The notes under the pieces are model-generated. The model worked only from the letters and a program-made list of their open reading frames with translations, searched no databases and had not been told where the DNA came from. A DNA stretch of 64,000 nucleotides from Bacteroidales bacterium (GTDB lineage: Bacteria; Bacteroidota; Bacteroidia; Bacteroidales; JAFGXI01), in contig JAFGXI010000033.1 of the NCBI GenBank assembly GCA_016936665.1, forward strand, positions 62,001-126,000, in the 5' to 3' direction. A program made the position numbers and the translations under genes. This document shows positions 18,716 through 29,845 of this stretch, in pieces (the stretch's first letter is position 1; each line of letters starts with the position of its first letter).

Positions 18716-20097
18716 TTACTTTCTAACCACGTTTTTAATGGTTTAACAAAGGTATCGATATCGCCTGCACCCATGGTTAATAAGACATCGAATTTGTGAT
18801 TTTTTAACAGCTCCAATAAATTTGCTTTGCTTGTCAAATGTTTGTCATCAATTTTAATATCTTTAAAAATCATTTCTGAACTAACACCCGGTATTGGTAA
18901 CTCACGAGCCGGATAAATATCCATCAAAAATACTTGATCTAATAAACTAAGCGACTGTGCAAATCCTTCGGCAAAATCTTTGGTTCGACTGTATAAGTGA
19001 GGCTGAAAGATGCCTGTTAATTTTCTAGTCGGATAGATTTTTCTAACTGAACTAATAAAAGCCTTTAATTCCTCCGGATGATGGGCATAATCGTCGATAT
19101 ATACCAATTTAGGGGTTCTTATCTGATAATCGAATCGGCGTAAGACTCCTTGGTAGGTTTTTAAACCTTCTCTAAGTTCGTGCGCTTTAACTCCATTCAA
19201 CACGGCTAAAGCAGAGGCGCCAATTGCATTTTCGAGGTTAACAATACCGGGAATACCTAATATTAAGTTTTCGAATCGACCCAGTGGGCTTTCTAAATCG
19301 AACTGATAAAGCTCGTTTTGCAACTGAATATGACTGGCATAAAAATCGGCTTCCGGATTATCGATTGCGTACGTATAATACTGTATCGATCGCTTTTCGG
19401 GCATAGGTAAGCCTTTCTTATAAACCAAAGTTCCCTGTTCGTGTATCTGATCGACAAAGCTTACAAACGAAGCCTGTAAAGCTTCGTGTTCTCCATAAAT
19501 ATCTAAATGATCGGCATCCATTGAACTAATCAATGCCATATTGGGAAACAAATTCAAAAACGATCGGTCAAACTCATCGGCTTCGGTTACCACCATCTTA
19601 CTTTCGGATGATAACACCATGTTTGAATGATAATTTTTACTGATACCCCCTAAAAAACCATTTGCTTTTAAGCTTGAGCTGTTCAGCAAATGCGTGGTCA
19701 TGGTAGAAATGGTTGTTTTACCATGGGTTCCTGCAACGGCAATGGTTTGATAGTGTTTGGAGATCAAACCTAAAACCTGAGCTCTTTTGAGAATCGTAAA
19801 CTGTTGTTCTTGCAGATAATTCCACTCCGTATGATCTTTCGGAATGGCAGGAGTATAAACCACAAGGGTATCGTCTGCTCTTAAAAACTGTGGAGGTATT
19901 AAGCTCACATCGTCGTTGTAATGAATGTGCATCCCTTCATTTTCGAGCTGTTCGCATAACGTTGTTCTTACCTTATCGTAACCTGCTATAGAATAATTTT
20001 GAGTGTTAAAAAAACGCGCTAATGCGCTCATTCCTATGCCTCCAATTCCTAAGAAATATATTTGTCGATATTTTGCGAAATTTATTTCGGACATCAT
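18712..20097 (-). CDS. murC: UDP-N-acetylmuramate--L-alanine ligase
   Basis: YFLGIGGIGMSALARFF, VAGTHGKTTISTM, DDYAHHPEE. Confidence 0.97.
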   Translation of the reverse strand: MMSEINFAKYRQIYFLGIGGIGMSALARFFNTQNYSIAGYDKVRTTLCEQLENEGMHIHYNDDVSLIPPQFLRADDTLVVYTPAIPKDHTEWNYLQEQQFTILKRAQVLGLISKHYQTIAVAGTHGKTTISTMTTHLLNSSSLKANGFLGGISKNYHSNMVLSSESKMVVTEADEFDRSFLNLFPNMALISSMDADHLDIYGEHEALQASFVSFVDQIHEQGTLVYKKGLPMPEKRSIQYYTYAIDNPEADFYASHIQLQNELYQFDLESPLGRFENLILGIPGIVNLENAIGASALAVLNGVKAHELREGLKTYQGVLRRFDYQIRTPKLVYIDDYAHHPEELKAFISSVRKIYPTRKLTGIFQPHLYSRTKDFAEGFAQSLSLLDQVFLMDIYPARELPIPGVSSEMIFKDIKIDDKHLTSKANLLELLKNHKFDVLLTMGAGDIDTFVKPLKTWLESK

Positions 20098-21195
20098 TTA
20101 GTTAATCAATTTAAACACTTCGTTGGCAATAGTATCTGCAGAATTTTTAATACCCATAGATGCAATATTTTGCTGATAGATATTCATTCTAAACTTATCG
20201 TTCATAAGTTCGATACTGGCATCTATTAATTCTTCGCGAGCTTTTTTGTCTTCAATCATCATGGCCGCATTTTTTTCTATCAATGCCATTGCATTCTTTG
20301 TTTGATGGTCTTCTGCCACATTGGGCGAAGGCACAAAAATGACAGGTTTATGAATCAAACCTAACTCAGAGACTGTACTTGCTCCTGCTCTGGAAATAAC
20401 CAAATCTGCTATGGAATATGCCAAATCCATCCTCGTAATAAAGTCTTTTATAACTACCCCTTTTTCGAAATATTTATCGACCAAAGGAGCTGCGGTATCG
20501 AAGTAATTTTTTCCGGTTTGCCATATTACCTGAAAACGATTTTCTACCAGACGATCTAAACCGGCTCTTATACTCTCGTTAATGGTAAGTGCTCCTAAGC
20601 TGCCTCCCAAAATAAGTAAGGTTTTTTTATTGCCTTGCACTCCGAAATAATGATATGCTTCGTCGCGTTTAAGCTCAATATCTTGCAACAAATCTTGCCT
20701 TACCGGATTACCTGTAATAATTATTTTATCAGCCGGAAAAAACCTTTCCATATGTTCGTAGGCTACACAAATTTTTTGAGCATTTTTAGCCAACAATTTG
20801 TTGGTTACTCCTGCATATGAATTTTGCTCTTGAATTAATGTTGGCACACCCAACTTTTGAGCTTGTTTTAAAAGTGGACCACTGGCAAATCCTCCAACAC
20901 CAATCACAACATCTGGGTTAAATTGTTTGATAATTCGCTTGGCTTTATTCATTGATTGAAATAAACGAAACATTACATCTATGTTCGACAAAGCTAATTT
21001 TCGTTTAAAACCTCTGACCGGTAAACCTTCAATTTTATATCCTGCAGCCGGCACTTTTTCCATCTCCATTTTACCTTCTGCACCAACAAATAAAATGTCT
21101 GACTCAGGCGCTTTACGTTTAATAGCATTGGCTATAGCTACGGCAGGGAAAATGTGTCCTCCAGTTCCTCCTCCGCTGATGATAAACTTACTCAT
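20098..21195 (-). CDS. murG: UDP-N-acetylglucosamine--MurNAc-(pentapeptide) pyrophosphoryl-undecaprenol GlcNAc transferase (start refined from 21213)
   Basis: MSKFIISGGGTGGHIFPAVAIA; ISRAGASTVSEL. Confidence 0.96.
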   Translation of the reverse strand: MSKFIISGGGTGGHIFPAVAIANAIKRKAPESDILFVGAEGKMEMEKVPAAGYKIEGLPVRGFKRKLALSNIDVMFRLFQSMNKAKRIIKQFNPDVVIGVGGFASGPLLKQAQKLGVPTLIQEQNSYAGVTNKLLAKNAQKICVAYEHMERFFPADKIIITGNPVRQDLLQDIELKRDEAYHYFGVQGNKKTLLILGGSLGALTINESIRAGLDRLVENRFQVIWQTGKNYFDTAAPLVDKYFEKGVVIKDFITRMDLAYSIADLVISRAGASTVSELGLIHKPVIFVPSPNVAEDHQTKNAMALIEKNAAMMIEDKKAREELIDASIELMNDKFRMNIYQQNIASMGIKNSADTIANEVFKLIN

Positions 21196-22336
21196 TACTA
21201 TTTGTTTTTTCAATGGTGTATCTACTAATACTTAATAATATACCCAGTGCTGCACTGGTAAAGAAAATCGATGTTCCGCCCATACTCACTAGGGGCAGGG
21301 TTTGTCCGGTTACCGGAAATATTCCCACTGCGACACCCATATTGATAAACGCTTGTATGGTTAGACTCAGGCCAATGCCAACTGCAACGTAAGACCCAAA
21401 ACTACTTTTTGAGTTCCGTACGATGACACCTACTCTATAAAACAAAACCAAATATAAAATGATGATTGACAAAGCGCCCCACAGCCCATATTCTTCGGTG
21501 ATAATTGCAAAGATAAAGTCGGAATATGGATGTGGTAAAAAGTTACGCTGTTCACTATTTCCCGGCCCTTTACCTAAAAAGCCACCTTTAACAATGGCAA
21601 TCTGTGACTGCTCTGCCTGAAAATTACCATCATCTTCCTCTTGTTCATCTCCTAAAAAGCGTTCTACTCTGTTCATCCAAGTACCTACCCTTCCGTATTC
21701 GGCAAAATGAGGCGCAATAAAGTAGCCCATCACCAAAAGTGCTAATCCGGCAAAAAGTGTTGCGGCAATATATCTTACTCTAACACGACCAATAAAAAGC
21801 ATTACAATACTGATTAAAAAAAGCATAGCCGCCGTGCTAAAATTGGCAAGAAAAATTAGTCCGGTTACTACCAAAATCCATGTAATAATAGGGCGGTAAC
21901 CAATTTTAAAATCTTTAATTTGTTCTTGATTATTGGTTAAATGACGTGCAATAAAAAGAACTAGTGTCAGCTTGGCTAAATCGGAAGTTTGAAAAGACAG
22001 ACCTGTTCCGGGTAGCACAATCCATCGCGAAGCTTCGTTCAACGATGCTCCTTTTGTAAGCGTGTATAAAAGCAATGGTATTGTTAAATACATTGCAATG
22101 CGAGCTATCTTTTTGAAGAAAATATAAGGTAACCGATGGGTAAAAAACAAAACTAAAAAGCCAACAAACAATAATGTAAAATGTCTCAACAAATAGTAGG
22201 TGGTATCGCCATGTTGATATTTGTAAGCTAAAGTTCCGGTAGAGCTATACACCGCTAAGATAGAGAAAACAGACAGTAAAATAATGACTGTCCAAATCCA
22301 TTTATCACCACCAAATAGCCCTAAAACTTTGTTCAT
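21188..22336 (-). CDS. ftsW: FtsW/RodA/SpoVE family glycosyltransferase
   Basis: SEDS family multi-TM; LPHPYSDFIFAIITEEYGLWG, PLVSMGGTS. Confidence 0.95.
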   Translation of the reverse strand: MNKVLGLFGGDKWIWTVIILLSVFSILAVYSSTGTLAYKYQHGDTTYYLLRHFTLLFVGFLVLFFTHRLPYIFFKKIARIAMYLTIPLLLYTLTKGASLNEASRWIVLPGTGLSFQTSDLAKLTLVLFIARHLTNNQEQIKDFKIGYRPIITWILVVTGLIFLANFSTAAMLFLISIVMLFIGRVRVRYIAATLFAGLALLVMGYFIAPHFAEYGRVGTWMNRVERFLGDEQEEDDGNFQAEQSQIAIVKGGFLGKGPGNSEQRNFLPHPYSDFIFAIITEEYGLWGALSIIILYLVLFYRVGVIVRNSKSSFGSYVAVGIGLSLTIQAFINMGVAVGIFPVTGQTLPLVSMGGTSIFFTSAALGILLSISRYTIEKTNSNE

Positions 22337-22351
22337 TTTTATAAAAATTGA

Positions 22352-23689
22352 CTATAATCTTCTTACTTCTTCTTTAAATTGCTCGCCTCTATCTTCGTAG
22401 TTTTTAAACAAATCGAAACTGGCACAAGCAGGCGACAATAACACAGTATCGCCATCTTCACCCAATAAATAAGCAGTATTTACCGCTTCGTACATACTGT
22501 CGGTGTCGACAATTTTGGGTACTAAACCATCGAAAGCATCGTGGAGTTTTTTATTATCGATTCCTAAACAAACGATAGCCTTTACTTTGGCTTTTACCAG
22601 CTTTGTAAGCTCATCGTAATTGTTTCCTTTATCGACCCCACCGGCAATCCACACAACTTTAGTGTTCATACTTTCTAGTGCATACCATGTAGAATTAACA
22701 TTTGTAGCTTTACTATCGTTAATAAACATGATATCGTGCACTTTAATCACAGGTTCCAATCGATGTTCAATACTTTTAAAATGAGTTAAACTTTCGCGAA
22801 TAACATTTTTCCTAATATTATTTAAACTACCAGCTAAACCGGCAGCCATCGAATTGTAAACATTATGCTTTCCTTTAACGCCAAGGTCGTGTATAGACAT
22901 ATCAAAAGATTCTTTGGGTGTTTTAAAATGAATGGTGTCTTCTTCTAAATAAGCGCCTTGCTCTATGGTCTTTTGAAGAGAAAACGGGGCTGCTTGGGCT
23001 TCAATTTTTCGTTTGTCCAGCTCTGTTTTAATCACCGGATCGTCGTCGCAGTAAATAAAATGATCGTCTGCTCCTTGATTTTGCAAGATTCTAAATTTAG
23101 AATCGATATATTCCTGAAAATTATCGTGATACCTGTCGAGATGGTCGGGGGTTATATTTAATAAAATTGCCGTATTAGCTTTAAAATGAAACATGCCATC
23201 TAACTGAAAGCTTGATAATTCTAACACATAATAATCGAATTTTTCTGTTGCAACTTGTAAGGCAAAACTCTTCCCAATATTACCTGCTAAACCAACATTA
23301 TAACCGGCATCCTTCAATAGTTGGTATGTCATAGTAGTTGTAGTTGTTTTACCATTCGAGCCTGTAATGCAAATCATATAAGCTTGGGTATAGCGAGCCG
23401 CAAATTCAATCTCAGATACGATTGGTATTCCGTGTTCTTTGGCAGAAAGCACAATTGGTACGGTATCAGGAATACCAGGACTTTTAATAATTTCTTTAGC
23501 TTCCAGAATAATTGATTGCGTATGTTGTTTTTCTTCCCACGGTATTTCGTACTGATGCAACACCTTTTTATACTTTTCGGCAATTGTACCGTAATCCGAC
23601 ACCCATACATCGAAGCCTTTAAGTTTTGCTAACACCGCAGAACCGGTTCCGCTTTCGCCACTTCCTAATATTACAATCTTATCGGCCAT
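22352..23689 (-). CDS. murD: UDP-N-acetylmuramoylalanine--D-glutamate ligase
   Basis: ILGSGESGTGSAVLA, ITGSNGKTTTTTM, NDSKATN. Confidence 0.97.
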   Translation of the reverse strand: MADKIVILGSGESGTGSAVLAKLKGFDVWVSDYGTIAEKYKKVLHQYEIPWEEKQHTQSIILEAKEIIKSPGIPDTVPIVLSAKEHGIPIVSEIEFAARYTQAYMICITGSNGKTTTTTMTYQLLKDAGYNVGLAGNIGKSFALQVATEKFDYYVLELSSFQLDGMFHFKANTAILLNITPDHLDRYHDNFQEYIDSKFRILQNQGADDHFIYCDDDPVIKTELDKRKIEAQAAPFSLQKTIEQGAYLEEDTIHFKTPKESFDMSIHDLGVKGKHNVYNSMAAGLAGSLNNIRKNVIRESLTHFKSIEHRLEPVIKVHDIMFINDSKATNVNSTWYALESMNTKVVWIAGGVDKGNNYDELTKLVKAKVKAIVCLGIDNKKLHDAFDGLVPKIVDTDSMYEAVNTAYLLGEDGDTVLLSPACASFDLFKNYEDRGEQFKEEVRRL

Positions 23690-23690
23690 C

Positions 23691-24938
23691 TTATCTTAAT
23701 TTTAAAGTGATGATGGTTAAAACAGCTAACATAATACCCACAATCCAAAAGCGAATCACAATTTTGGGTTCAACATAACCCGACTTTTGAAAATGATGAT
23801 GCAATGGTGACATCTTGAAAATACGTCTTCCTTCGCCAAATTTCTTTTTTGTGTATTTGAAATAACCAACTTGAAGCATTACCGACAAATTTTCTACTAG
23901 AAAAATTCCCGCTAAAATTGGAATCAATAGTTCCTTTCTAATGATGATGGCAAACACAGCAATTATTCCACCTAAAGCCAAACTACCGGTATCGCCCATA
24001 AAAACTTGTGCCGGAAATGCGTTGTACCATAAAAAACCTATGGTAGCACCTATTAAAGCGCTAGCAAAAATTACTAGTTCGCCGGAATTAGGGATATACA
24101 TTATGTTCAAATAATCGGCAAAAAAGACGTTACCAGAGACATAAGCCAGTATTCCGAGTGTTGAGCCGATTATTGCAGAGGTACCTGCCGCCAGACCATC
24201 CAATCCATCGGTTAAGTTAGCACCATTCGACACCGCCGTTACAATGAATATGGTTGCTAAAATAAAAATGATCCAGACCCATTTCGAAGCACTCTCTCCC
24301 ATCCAATTCACCAAATACTTATAATCGAACTCATTGTTTTTCATAAAAGGGATTGTGGTTTTAGTCGACTTTTTGTCGATTGTTTCGTCGACTAAAACTT
24401 CGCAGTGTTCTTTATTAACAGTCCATTTTTTTACAATTTGTCCTTGATCGTCGAACACTTTTTCGCGAATAACTACATCGTTACTAAAATAAAAAGTAGC
24501 TCCTACAATAATTCCTAAACCAATTTGACCGATAATTTTAAATTTACCTTTCAGACCTTCTTTGTTCTTTCGATAGACTTTAATATAATCGTCCAAAAAG
24601 CCAATCAGGCCTAACCATACCGTGGTGATTAGCATTAACAAAACATACACATTGTCCAGCTTAGCAAATAACAAAGTTGGAATTAAAATAGAGGCTAAAA
24701 TGATGATTCCTCCCATTGTAGGCGTGCCTTTTTTTTGCATTTGACCTTCTAAACCCAAATCGCGAATGGTTTCTCCAATTTGTTTGCGTTGCAAAAAATA
24801 AATCCATCGTTTACCAATAATCAGAGAAACAATTAAAGAGCCTATTACAGCCAATGCGGCTCTAAAAGATATGTACTGAAATACACCTGCTCCCGGCATG
24901 CCAATTTTGTCTAAATAATCGAAAAGGTAATAAAACAT
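23691..24938 (-). CDS. mraY: Phospho-N-acetylmuramoyl-pentapeptide-transferase
   Basis: [45 protein letters not shown]. Confidence 0.97.
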   Translation of the reverse strand: MFYYLFDYLDKIGMPGAGVFQYISFRAALAVIGSLIVSLIIGKRWIYFLQRKQIGETIRDLGLEGQMQKKGTPTMGGIIILASILIPTLLFAKLDNVYVLLMLITTVWLGLIGFLDDYIKVYRKNKEGLKGKFKIIGQIGLGIIVGATFYFSNDVVIREKVFDDQGQIVKKWTVNKEHCEVLVDETIDKKSTKTTIPFMKNNEFDYKYLVNWMGESASKWVWIIFILATIFIVTAVSNGANLTDGLDGLAAGTSAIIGSTLGILAYVSGNVFFADYLNIMYIPNSGELVIFASALIGATIGFLWYNAFPAQVFMGDTGSLALGGIIAVFAIIIRKELLIPILAGIFLVENLSVMLQVGYFKYTKKKFGEGRRIFKMSPLHHHFQKSGYVEPKIVIRFWIVGIMLAVLTIITLKLR

Positions 24939-24944
24939 GTCTCT

Positions 24945-26408
24945 TTAATTTTTTTGTGCTATTAATGCTTCTTGTATCACTTCTTTATCATCGAAATGCG
25001 TTCTCACGCCTTTAATTTCTTGGTATGTTTCGTGCCCTTTACCGGCAATCAGAATAATATCGTCGGGCTGGGCTAACATTGCAGCTGTTTTAATAGCAGT
25101 TGCTCTATCGCTTATTCTCAATGTCTTTTGTCTATCGACCGGATCTAAACCTTGTTCCATATCGTTTAAAATAGCATCTGGGTCTTCGCTTCTTGGGTTG
25201 TCGGAAGTCAGGATAAGTCGATTTGAAAATCTAGCTCCTATCTTCGCCATTTCTGGTCGTTTTGTTTTATCTCTATCGCCTCCTGCTCCTACCACAGTAA
25301 TAATTTGCTGCCCTTCGATTCTTAAATTAGTAATGGTCTGTAGTACATTTTCTAAAGCATCGGGAGTATGGGCATAATCGACAATGGCCGTAATACCTTG
25401 TGCGCTTCTCAGGGTTTCGAACCTGCCATTTACAGATTTTAACTGACTCACAACGGCTAAAACTTCGGTCCATTCAAACCCTAGCTCAACTGCTGTAGCC
25501 ACAATAGCAGTGATGTTATAAATATTAAAATCGCCAATGAGCGAAGTCCAAAACTCATGTTTATTGCATTGAATTAAAGTGCCATCGAAGTGTTTCTCTA
25601 CCGCTTTGCTCTTATAATCGGCCATTTGCTTAACACCATAAGTTTTAATAATTGCCTTCGTGTTTTGCAACATCACCATACCGTTTTTGTCGTCAATATT
25701 GGTTAAGGCAAAAGCCTTTGGCGAGAGTTGATCGAAAAATTGTTTCTTTGCTTTTATATATTCTTTAAATGTGCCGTGATAATCTAAATGATCGTGCGTG
25801 ATATTGGTAAAAACAGCACCATCGAACTCTAATCCGGCAATACGTTCTTGAACAATAGAGTGAGAACTTACTTCCATGAAACAGTATTCGCAACCTGCCT
25901 CAACCATTTCCTGCATTAAAGCATTAATCTGAACAGGATCGGGGGTGGTATGCGTCGATTTAACAACTTTCTTATGAATTTTATTTTCTACAGTCGATAA
26001 TAACCCTGTTTTAAAACCTAATGCCTCCATCAACTCGAAGAGCAAAGTAGCAATAGTCGTTTTACCATTGGTTCCGGTTACGCCTACCAGTTTTAAATTG
26101 CGCGATGGGTTTTCGTAATAGGCATGAGCCATTTGCCCCAATGCTTTCTGACTATCTTTTACTTTTATGTAACAAACCTTTGGGTTTAACTGATTTGGTA
26201 AAACTTCGCAAACAACAGCTGTAGCCCCGTGTTCTATACAAGCATCGATATATTGATGACCATCGGACTGAGTCCCCTTTACAGCAACAAAAAGCGATTC
26301 TTTTTCTATTTTCCGACTATCGAATACCACCGACGAAATCGACATCGGTTCGCCATGAACAGCTTCATGTTCGACAAAATTTAATAATTTTTTTAAGTTA
26401 TTTTCCAT
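24945..26408 (-). CDS. murE: UDP-N-acetylmuramoyl-L-alanyl-D-glutamate--2,6-diaminopimelate ligase
   Basis: GVTGTNGKTTIATL; DNPRSEDP (meso-DAP specificity motif). Confidence 0.96.
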   Translation of the reverse strand: MENNLKKLLNFVEHEAVHGEPMSISSVVFDSRKIEKESLFVAVKGTQSDGHQYIDACIEHGATAVVCEVLPNQLNPKVCYIKVKDSQKALGQMAHAYYENPSRNLKLVGVTGTNGKTTIATLLFELMEALGFKTGLLSTVENKIHKKVVKSTHTTPDPVQINALMQEMVEAGCEYCFMEVSSHSIVQERIAGLEFDGAVFTNITHDHLDYHGTFKEYIKAKKQFFDQLSPKAFALTNIDDKNGMVMLQNTKAIIKTYGVKQMADYKSKAVEKHFDGTLIQCNKHEFWTSLIGDFNIYNITAIVATAVELGFEWTEVLAVVSQLKSVNGRFETLRSAQGITAIVDYAHTPDALENVLQTITNLRIEGQQIITVVGAGGDRDKTKRPEMAKIGARFSNRLILTSDNPRSEDPDAILNDMEQGLDPVDRQKTLRISDRATAIKTAAMLAQPDDIILIAGKGHETYQEIKGVRTHFDDKEVIQEALIAQKN

Positions 26409-28534
26409 TAGCCTAATTCTAAAACGATTCTCTCCCCTTTCGAAAAACCTTGTCCTACCGGCAACGATTGTTTCTTTACATGGCCTTTACCATATGTTAC
26501 AACAACAAGTCCTGCATTTTCTAAAATAAAAACAGCATCTTTAAGCCCTAAGCCTTTTACATCTGGCACTCTACTGGTTGCAATAAATTTATCGATAATC
26601 ACGAGCGTGCTATCTTTGGCTGTAGCTCTCACCCAGCCATACTGTTCTGTTTTATCTTGATTTAATATTTTATTGAATCCAACAATGTAATCGATATCCG
26701 ATTTATGACCGTGCATGCGATAAGGAACTTGAGCTTGAAATTCTTTTTGCTTTATAGATGGCACAGCATCTAAACTCATCGCATATACTTTATTCGCAAT
26801 TTTTTTAAACACCGGAGCCGCCACACTACTGCCATAAAAACCTGCTCTTTTGGGATTATTGACCACAACAATACAAGAGTATTGAGGATCGTCGGAAGGG
26901 AAGTAGCCTACAAACGAAACATTGTACGAAATTCCGCTTTCGCTTATATAACCTGTACTTCTATTTGCAATTTGAGCGGTGCCGGTTTTGCCCGAAATAG
27001 GAAGAATTTCGCTATTAATGTTTTGTGCCGTACCGTTTTCGACAACACCACGCAACAATTGTTTTGCTTTCGCGATTGTTGGCTTAGAGCAAATAGAAGG
27101 GTTTATTACTTCGGTGCCAAACGATTTTATGACTTTTCCGTGTTTTTCAATTTCCGATACAAAATAAGGACGAACTAAGCGACCATCGTTAGCCACAGCA
27201 TTATAAAATGCTAAAACTTGTAGAGGAGTAAGGTGAATTTCGTAACCCGTCGACATCCAAGGCAGAGTAACTCCCGACCAAGTAGGATCATCCGGATATT
27301 TGATTAAAGGCATACCTTCTCCTTTGATTTTCAATCCTAATTTTTCGTTTAGGTTCATTTTGTATAATCGCTCAACAAAACGCCGTGGATCGTTTTGATA
27401 ATTTTGAACAATTATTTTTGAGATAGCCACGTTGGAAGAGTGTTCAAAGGCTTGCTGTACGGTAATAACACCATCGCCTTCATGATCGTCGATCATAACA
27501 CGGTCGTAATATTTTTTTCGACCTCCTTCAGTATCGATAGAATCGGTAAGTTTAACCACTCCATCTTCTAAAGCCACAATTAATGAGGCTAGTTTAAAGA
27601 CAGAACCCGGTTCTATAGATGTACCTATAGCATGATTGTAACTCTCGGAAAAGTCTCCTCTTATATTCTTTTCCAAGTTAGCAATAGCTTTTACAGCACC
27701 AGTCTTTACCTCCATTAACACAGCAGTACCATAATCGGCATCGTGCTTTTGCATTGCAGAAAGCAATTCTGTTTCGACAATGTCTTGAAAACGAGGATTG
27801 ATAGTAGTGATAATATCTGCACCATCGACCGGAGGAACCTCTTCGCTTATCGGCATAACGCGATTGTTGGAAATGCGACGTATCAAACTCACGCCTTTTT
27901 CTCCACGTAAAAAATCGTCGTAAGCTCGTTCTAAGCCCACAAAACCCTTTCGTTCGTTTTGCTTATCTTCAATTAAAAAACCAATGGTTCGTGCCGCTAA
28001 CATGTCGAATGGCTTTTCCCGTTTACTTTTTTCGACAATAATTAACCCTCCCTTGTACTGGCCTTTTCTGAGAATAGGAAATGTTTTAGCTTTTTTTAAT
28101 TGAGGATAACTAACATTGTTTTGCAATAAAAAATAACGATTACTACGCTTTCTGGCTGTAATTAAATCTGACTTATACTTTGCATACGATTTGTCTTTAA
28201 ACAGCCAAAAGAGCATCCAAGCTAAAGAATCAACATTTGAATCGAAAATATCTTGAGTGATTGCCGGCGATTTCATATCCATTCGTAATTCGTACTTTGG
28301 CAAAGTAGTGGCCAACAAACTTCCATCGTCCGCTTTAATATCGCCTCTATTAGGCATAATAATCACATCTTTATTTGAAAATTTGGCCGATTTCTCGAGT
28401 AATTCCTGAGACATAAATAGATTCAAATAAAAAATTCGGCCAACAACAAGTGCAGCGAATAATACAAAGCTGATAAACACAAGACCTACTCGCCACATTA
28501 TATCTGACTTTATATTTCTTGCCTTTACGCTCAT
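26408..28534 (-). CDS. ftsI: Penicillin-binding protein 2/3, FtsI-type, with C-terminal PASTA domain
   Basis: SSNVAISKI, SGKTGTAQIA transpeptidase motifs; C-terminal VPDVKGLGLKDAVFILENAGL PASTA-like repeat. Confidence 0.94.
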   Translation of the reverse strand: MSVKARNIKSDIMWRVGLVFISFVLFAALVVGRIFYLNLFMSQELLEKSAKFSNKDVIIMPNRGDIKADDGSLLATTLPKYELRMDMKSPAITQDIFDSNVDSLAWMLFWLFKDKSYAKYKSDLITARKRSNRYFLLQNNVSYPQLKKAKTFPILRKGQYKGGLIIVEKSKREKPFDMLAARTIGFLIEDKQNERKGFVGLERAYDDFLRGEKGVSLIRRISNNRVMPISEEVPPVDGADIITTINPRFQDIVETELLSAMQKHDADYGTAVLMEVKTGAVKAIANLEKNIRGDFSESYNHAIGTSIEPGSVFKLASLIVALEDGVVKLTDSIDTEGGRKKYYDRVMIDDHEGDGVITVQQAFEHSSNVAISKIIVQNYQNDPRRFVERLYKMNLNEKLGLKIKGEGMPLIKYPDDPTWSGVTLPWMSTGYEIHLTPLQVLAFYNAVANDGRLVRPYFVSEIEKHGKVIKSFGTEVINPSICSKPTIAKAKQLLRGVVENGTAQNINSEILPISGKTGTAQIANRSTGYISESGISYNVSFVGYFPSDDPQYSCIVVVNNPKRAGFYGSSVAAPVFKKIANKVYAMSLDAVPSIKQKEFQAQVPYRMHGHKSDIDYIVGFNKILNQDKTEQYGWVRATAKDSTLVIIDKFIATSRVPDVKGLGLKDAVFILENAGLVVVTYGKGHVKKQSLPVGQGFSKGERIVLELG

Positions 28535-28917
28535 TCGTTTTCGATAATTATTTTGTGAGGAGGAATCGTTAAAGGCTTTAATTTTAAGCCTTCTTGAGCA
28601 ATTATTTTTTCCACCTCAGACTGACGTGTAATTTTCATTAATTCGGATGCCGACGAAATGTATTCTGCACGCTTTTCGTTACGGAGTTTTTTCATTTCGT
28701 TTACCTCGTTTACCAACTTTTCGGCATGAAACTGATTACTGATGTACACAATCCCCAAAAAAGCCAAAAACAAAACAAAAGGCAATTGTTTACCTATTGT
28801 TTCTCGGTTTATTTTCTGAACATCGACAAAGTCTTTAACAGCACCTATCCACTTATTGCCAGCACTTTGATCTTTATCTTTTTCGAAATCGACCTGACTT
28901 TTTTTGAAAATTCTCAT
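28531..28917 (-). CDS. ftsL: FtsL-like cell division protein
   Basis: Small single-TM coiled-coil protein between rsmH and ftsI; position-based. Confidence 0.78.
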   Translation of the reverse strand: MRIFKKSQVDFEKDKDQSAGNKWIGAVKDFVDVQKINRETIGKQLPFVLFLAFLGIVYISNQFHAEKLVNEVNEMKKLRNEKRAEYISSASELMKITRQSEVEKIIAQEGLKLKPLTIPPHKIIIENE

Positions 28918-29837
28918 AAGTCCTCCTCCTCTTTTCTAACCGCAATTCTCAACTTAGCACTCCTTGCGCGGTTATTTCTTTCGACTTCCGCCTCATCCGG
29001 AACAATTACTTTCCTATTTAGTTCTTCGAATGGACGATTGACATTACCATAAAAGTCTTTCTCAACCTTACCTTCGAAAGTGCCCGTTTTAATGAAATTT
29101 TTAACCAGCCGATCTTCTAAAGAATGATAAGTAATCACCACCAATCGACCTCCCGGTTTTAATACTCTAGCTGAATTTTTTAGCATTTCTTTCAATGCTT
29201 CCATCTCTTGGTTTACTTCTATCCGAAGCGCTTGAAACACTTTTGCAAAAAACTTATGTTCCTGATGCTTAGGCGCATTTTTCTCAATAGCACTGCAAAG
29301 TTCAAACGTTGTTTTAATAGGCGAAACCGAGCGATGTTTTTCGAGGGTTTGCGCAATCGACCATGCATTCTTTAGCTCACCATACTGATAAAAAATATCC
29401 GACAATGCTTTTACACCGTATGTATTCACCACATCGAACGCAGAAAATTCGGCCTTTTGATTCATTCTCATATCTAAAGGGGCATCGAAACGAAACGAAA
29501 AACCACGCTGTTCAGCATCGAAGTGATGCGACGAAACTCCTAAATCGGCCAAAATCCCATCGACAGGAATCGCACGATAATATTTTAAAAATTGATAGAG
29601 GTAAGAAAAATTTCCATACACCATTTGAAAACCATCGAAATCGAGCGCATTTTCAATCGCATCTTTATCTTGGTCGAATGCCAATAACCGTCCCGAACCT
29701 CCTAAGCGCTCAGCTATAAGCTTCGAATGACCACCGCCACCAAACGTTAAGTCGACATATAAGCCACCCGGCTTTACATCCAGCCCATTTACCGATGCCT
29801 CTAACAAAACAGGTATATGATACACTCTACTCATCAA
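28914..29837 (-). CDS. rsmH: 16S rRNA (cytosine(1402)-N(4))-methyltransferase RsmH
   Basis: YHIPVLLEASVNGL, DLTFGGGGHS, DLGVSSHHFD, ITYHSLEDR. Confidence 0.97.
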   Translation of the reverse strand: MMSRVYHIPVLLEASVNGLDVKPGGLYVDLTFGGGGHSKLIAERLGGSGRLLAFDQDKDAIENALDFDGFQMVYGNFSYLYQFLKYYRAIPVDGILADLGVSSHHFDAEQRGFSFRFDAPLDMRMNQKAEFSAFDVVNTYGVKALSDIFYQYGELKNAWSIAQTLEKHRSVSPIKTTFELCSAIEKNAPKHQEHKFFAKVFQALRIEVNQEMEALKEMLKNSARVLKPGGRLVVITYHSLEDRLVKNFIKTGTFEGKVEKDFYGNVNRPFEELNRKVIVPDEAEVERNNRARSAKLRIAVRKEEEDL

Positions 29838-29845
29838 AACAAGAA

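Noticed and set aside
29363-29719. 118-aa plus-strand ORF inside rsmH
   Set aside because: Antisense to a clearly conserved gene; His/Arg-rich translation with no motif
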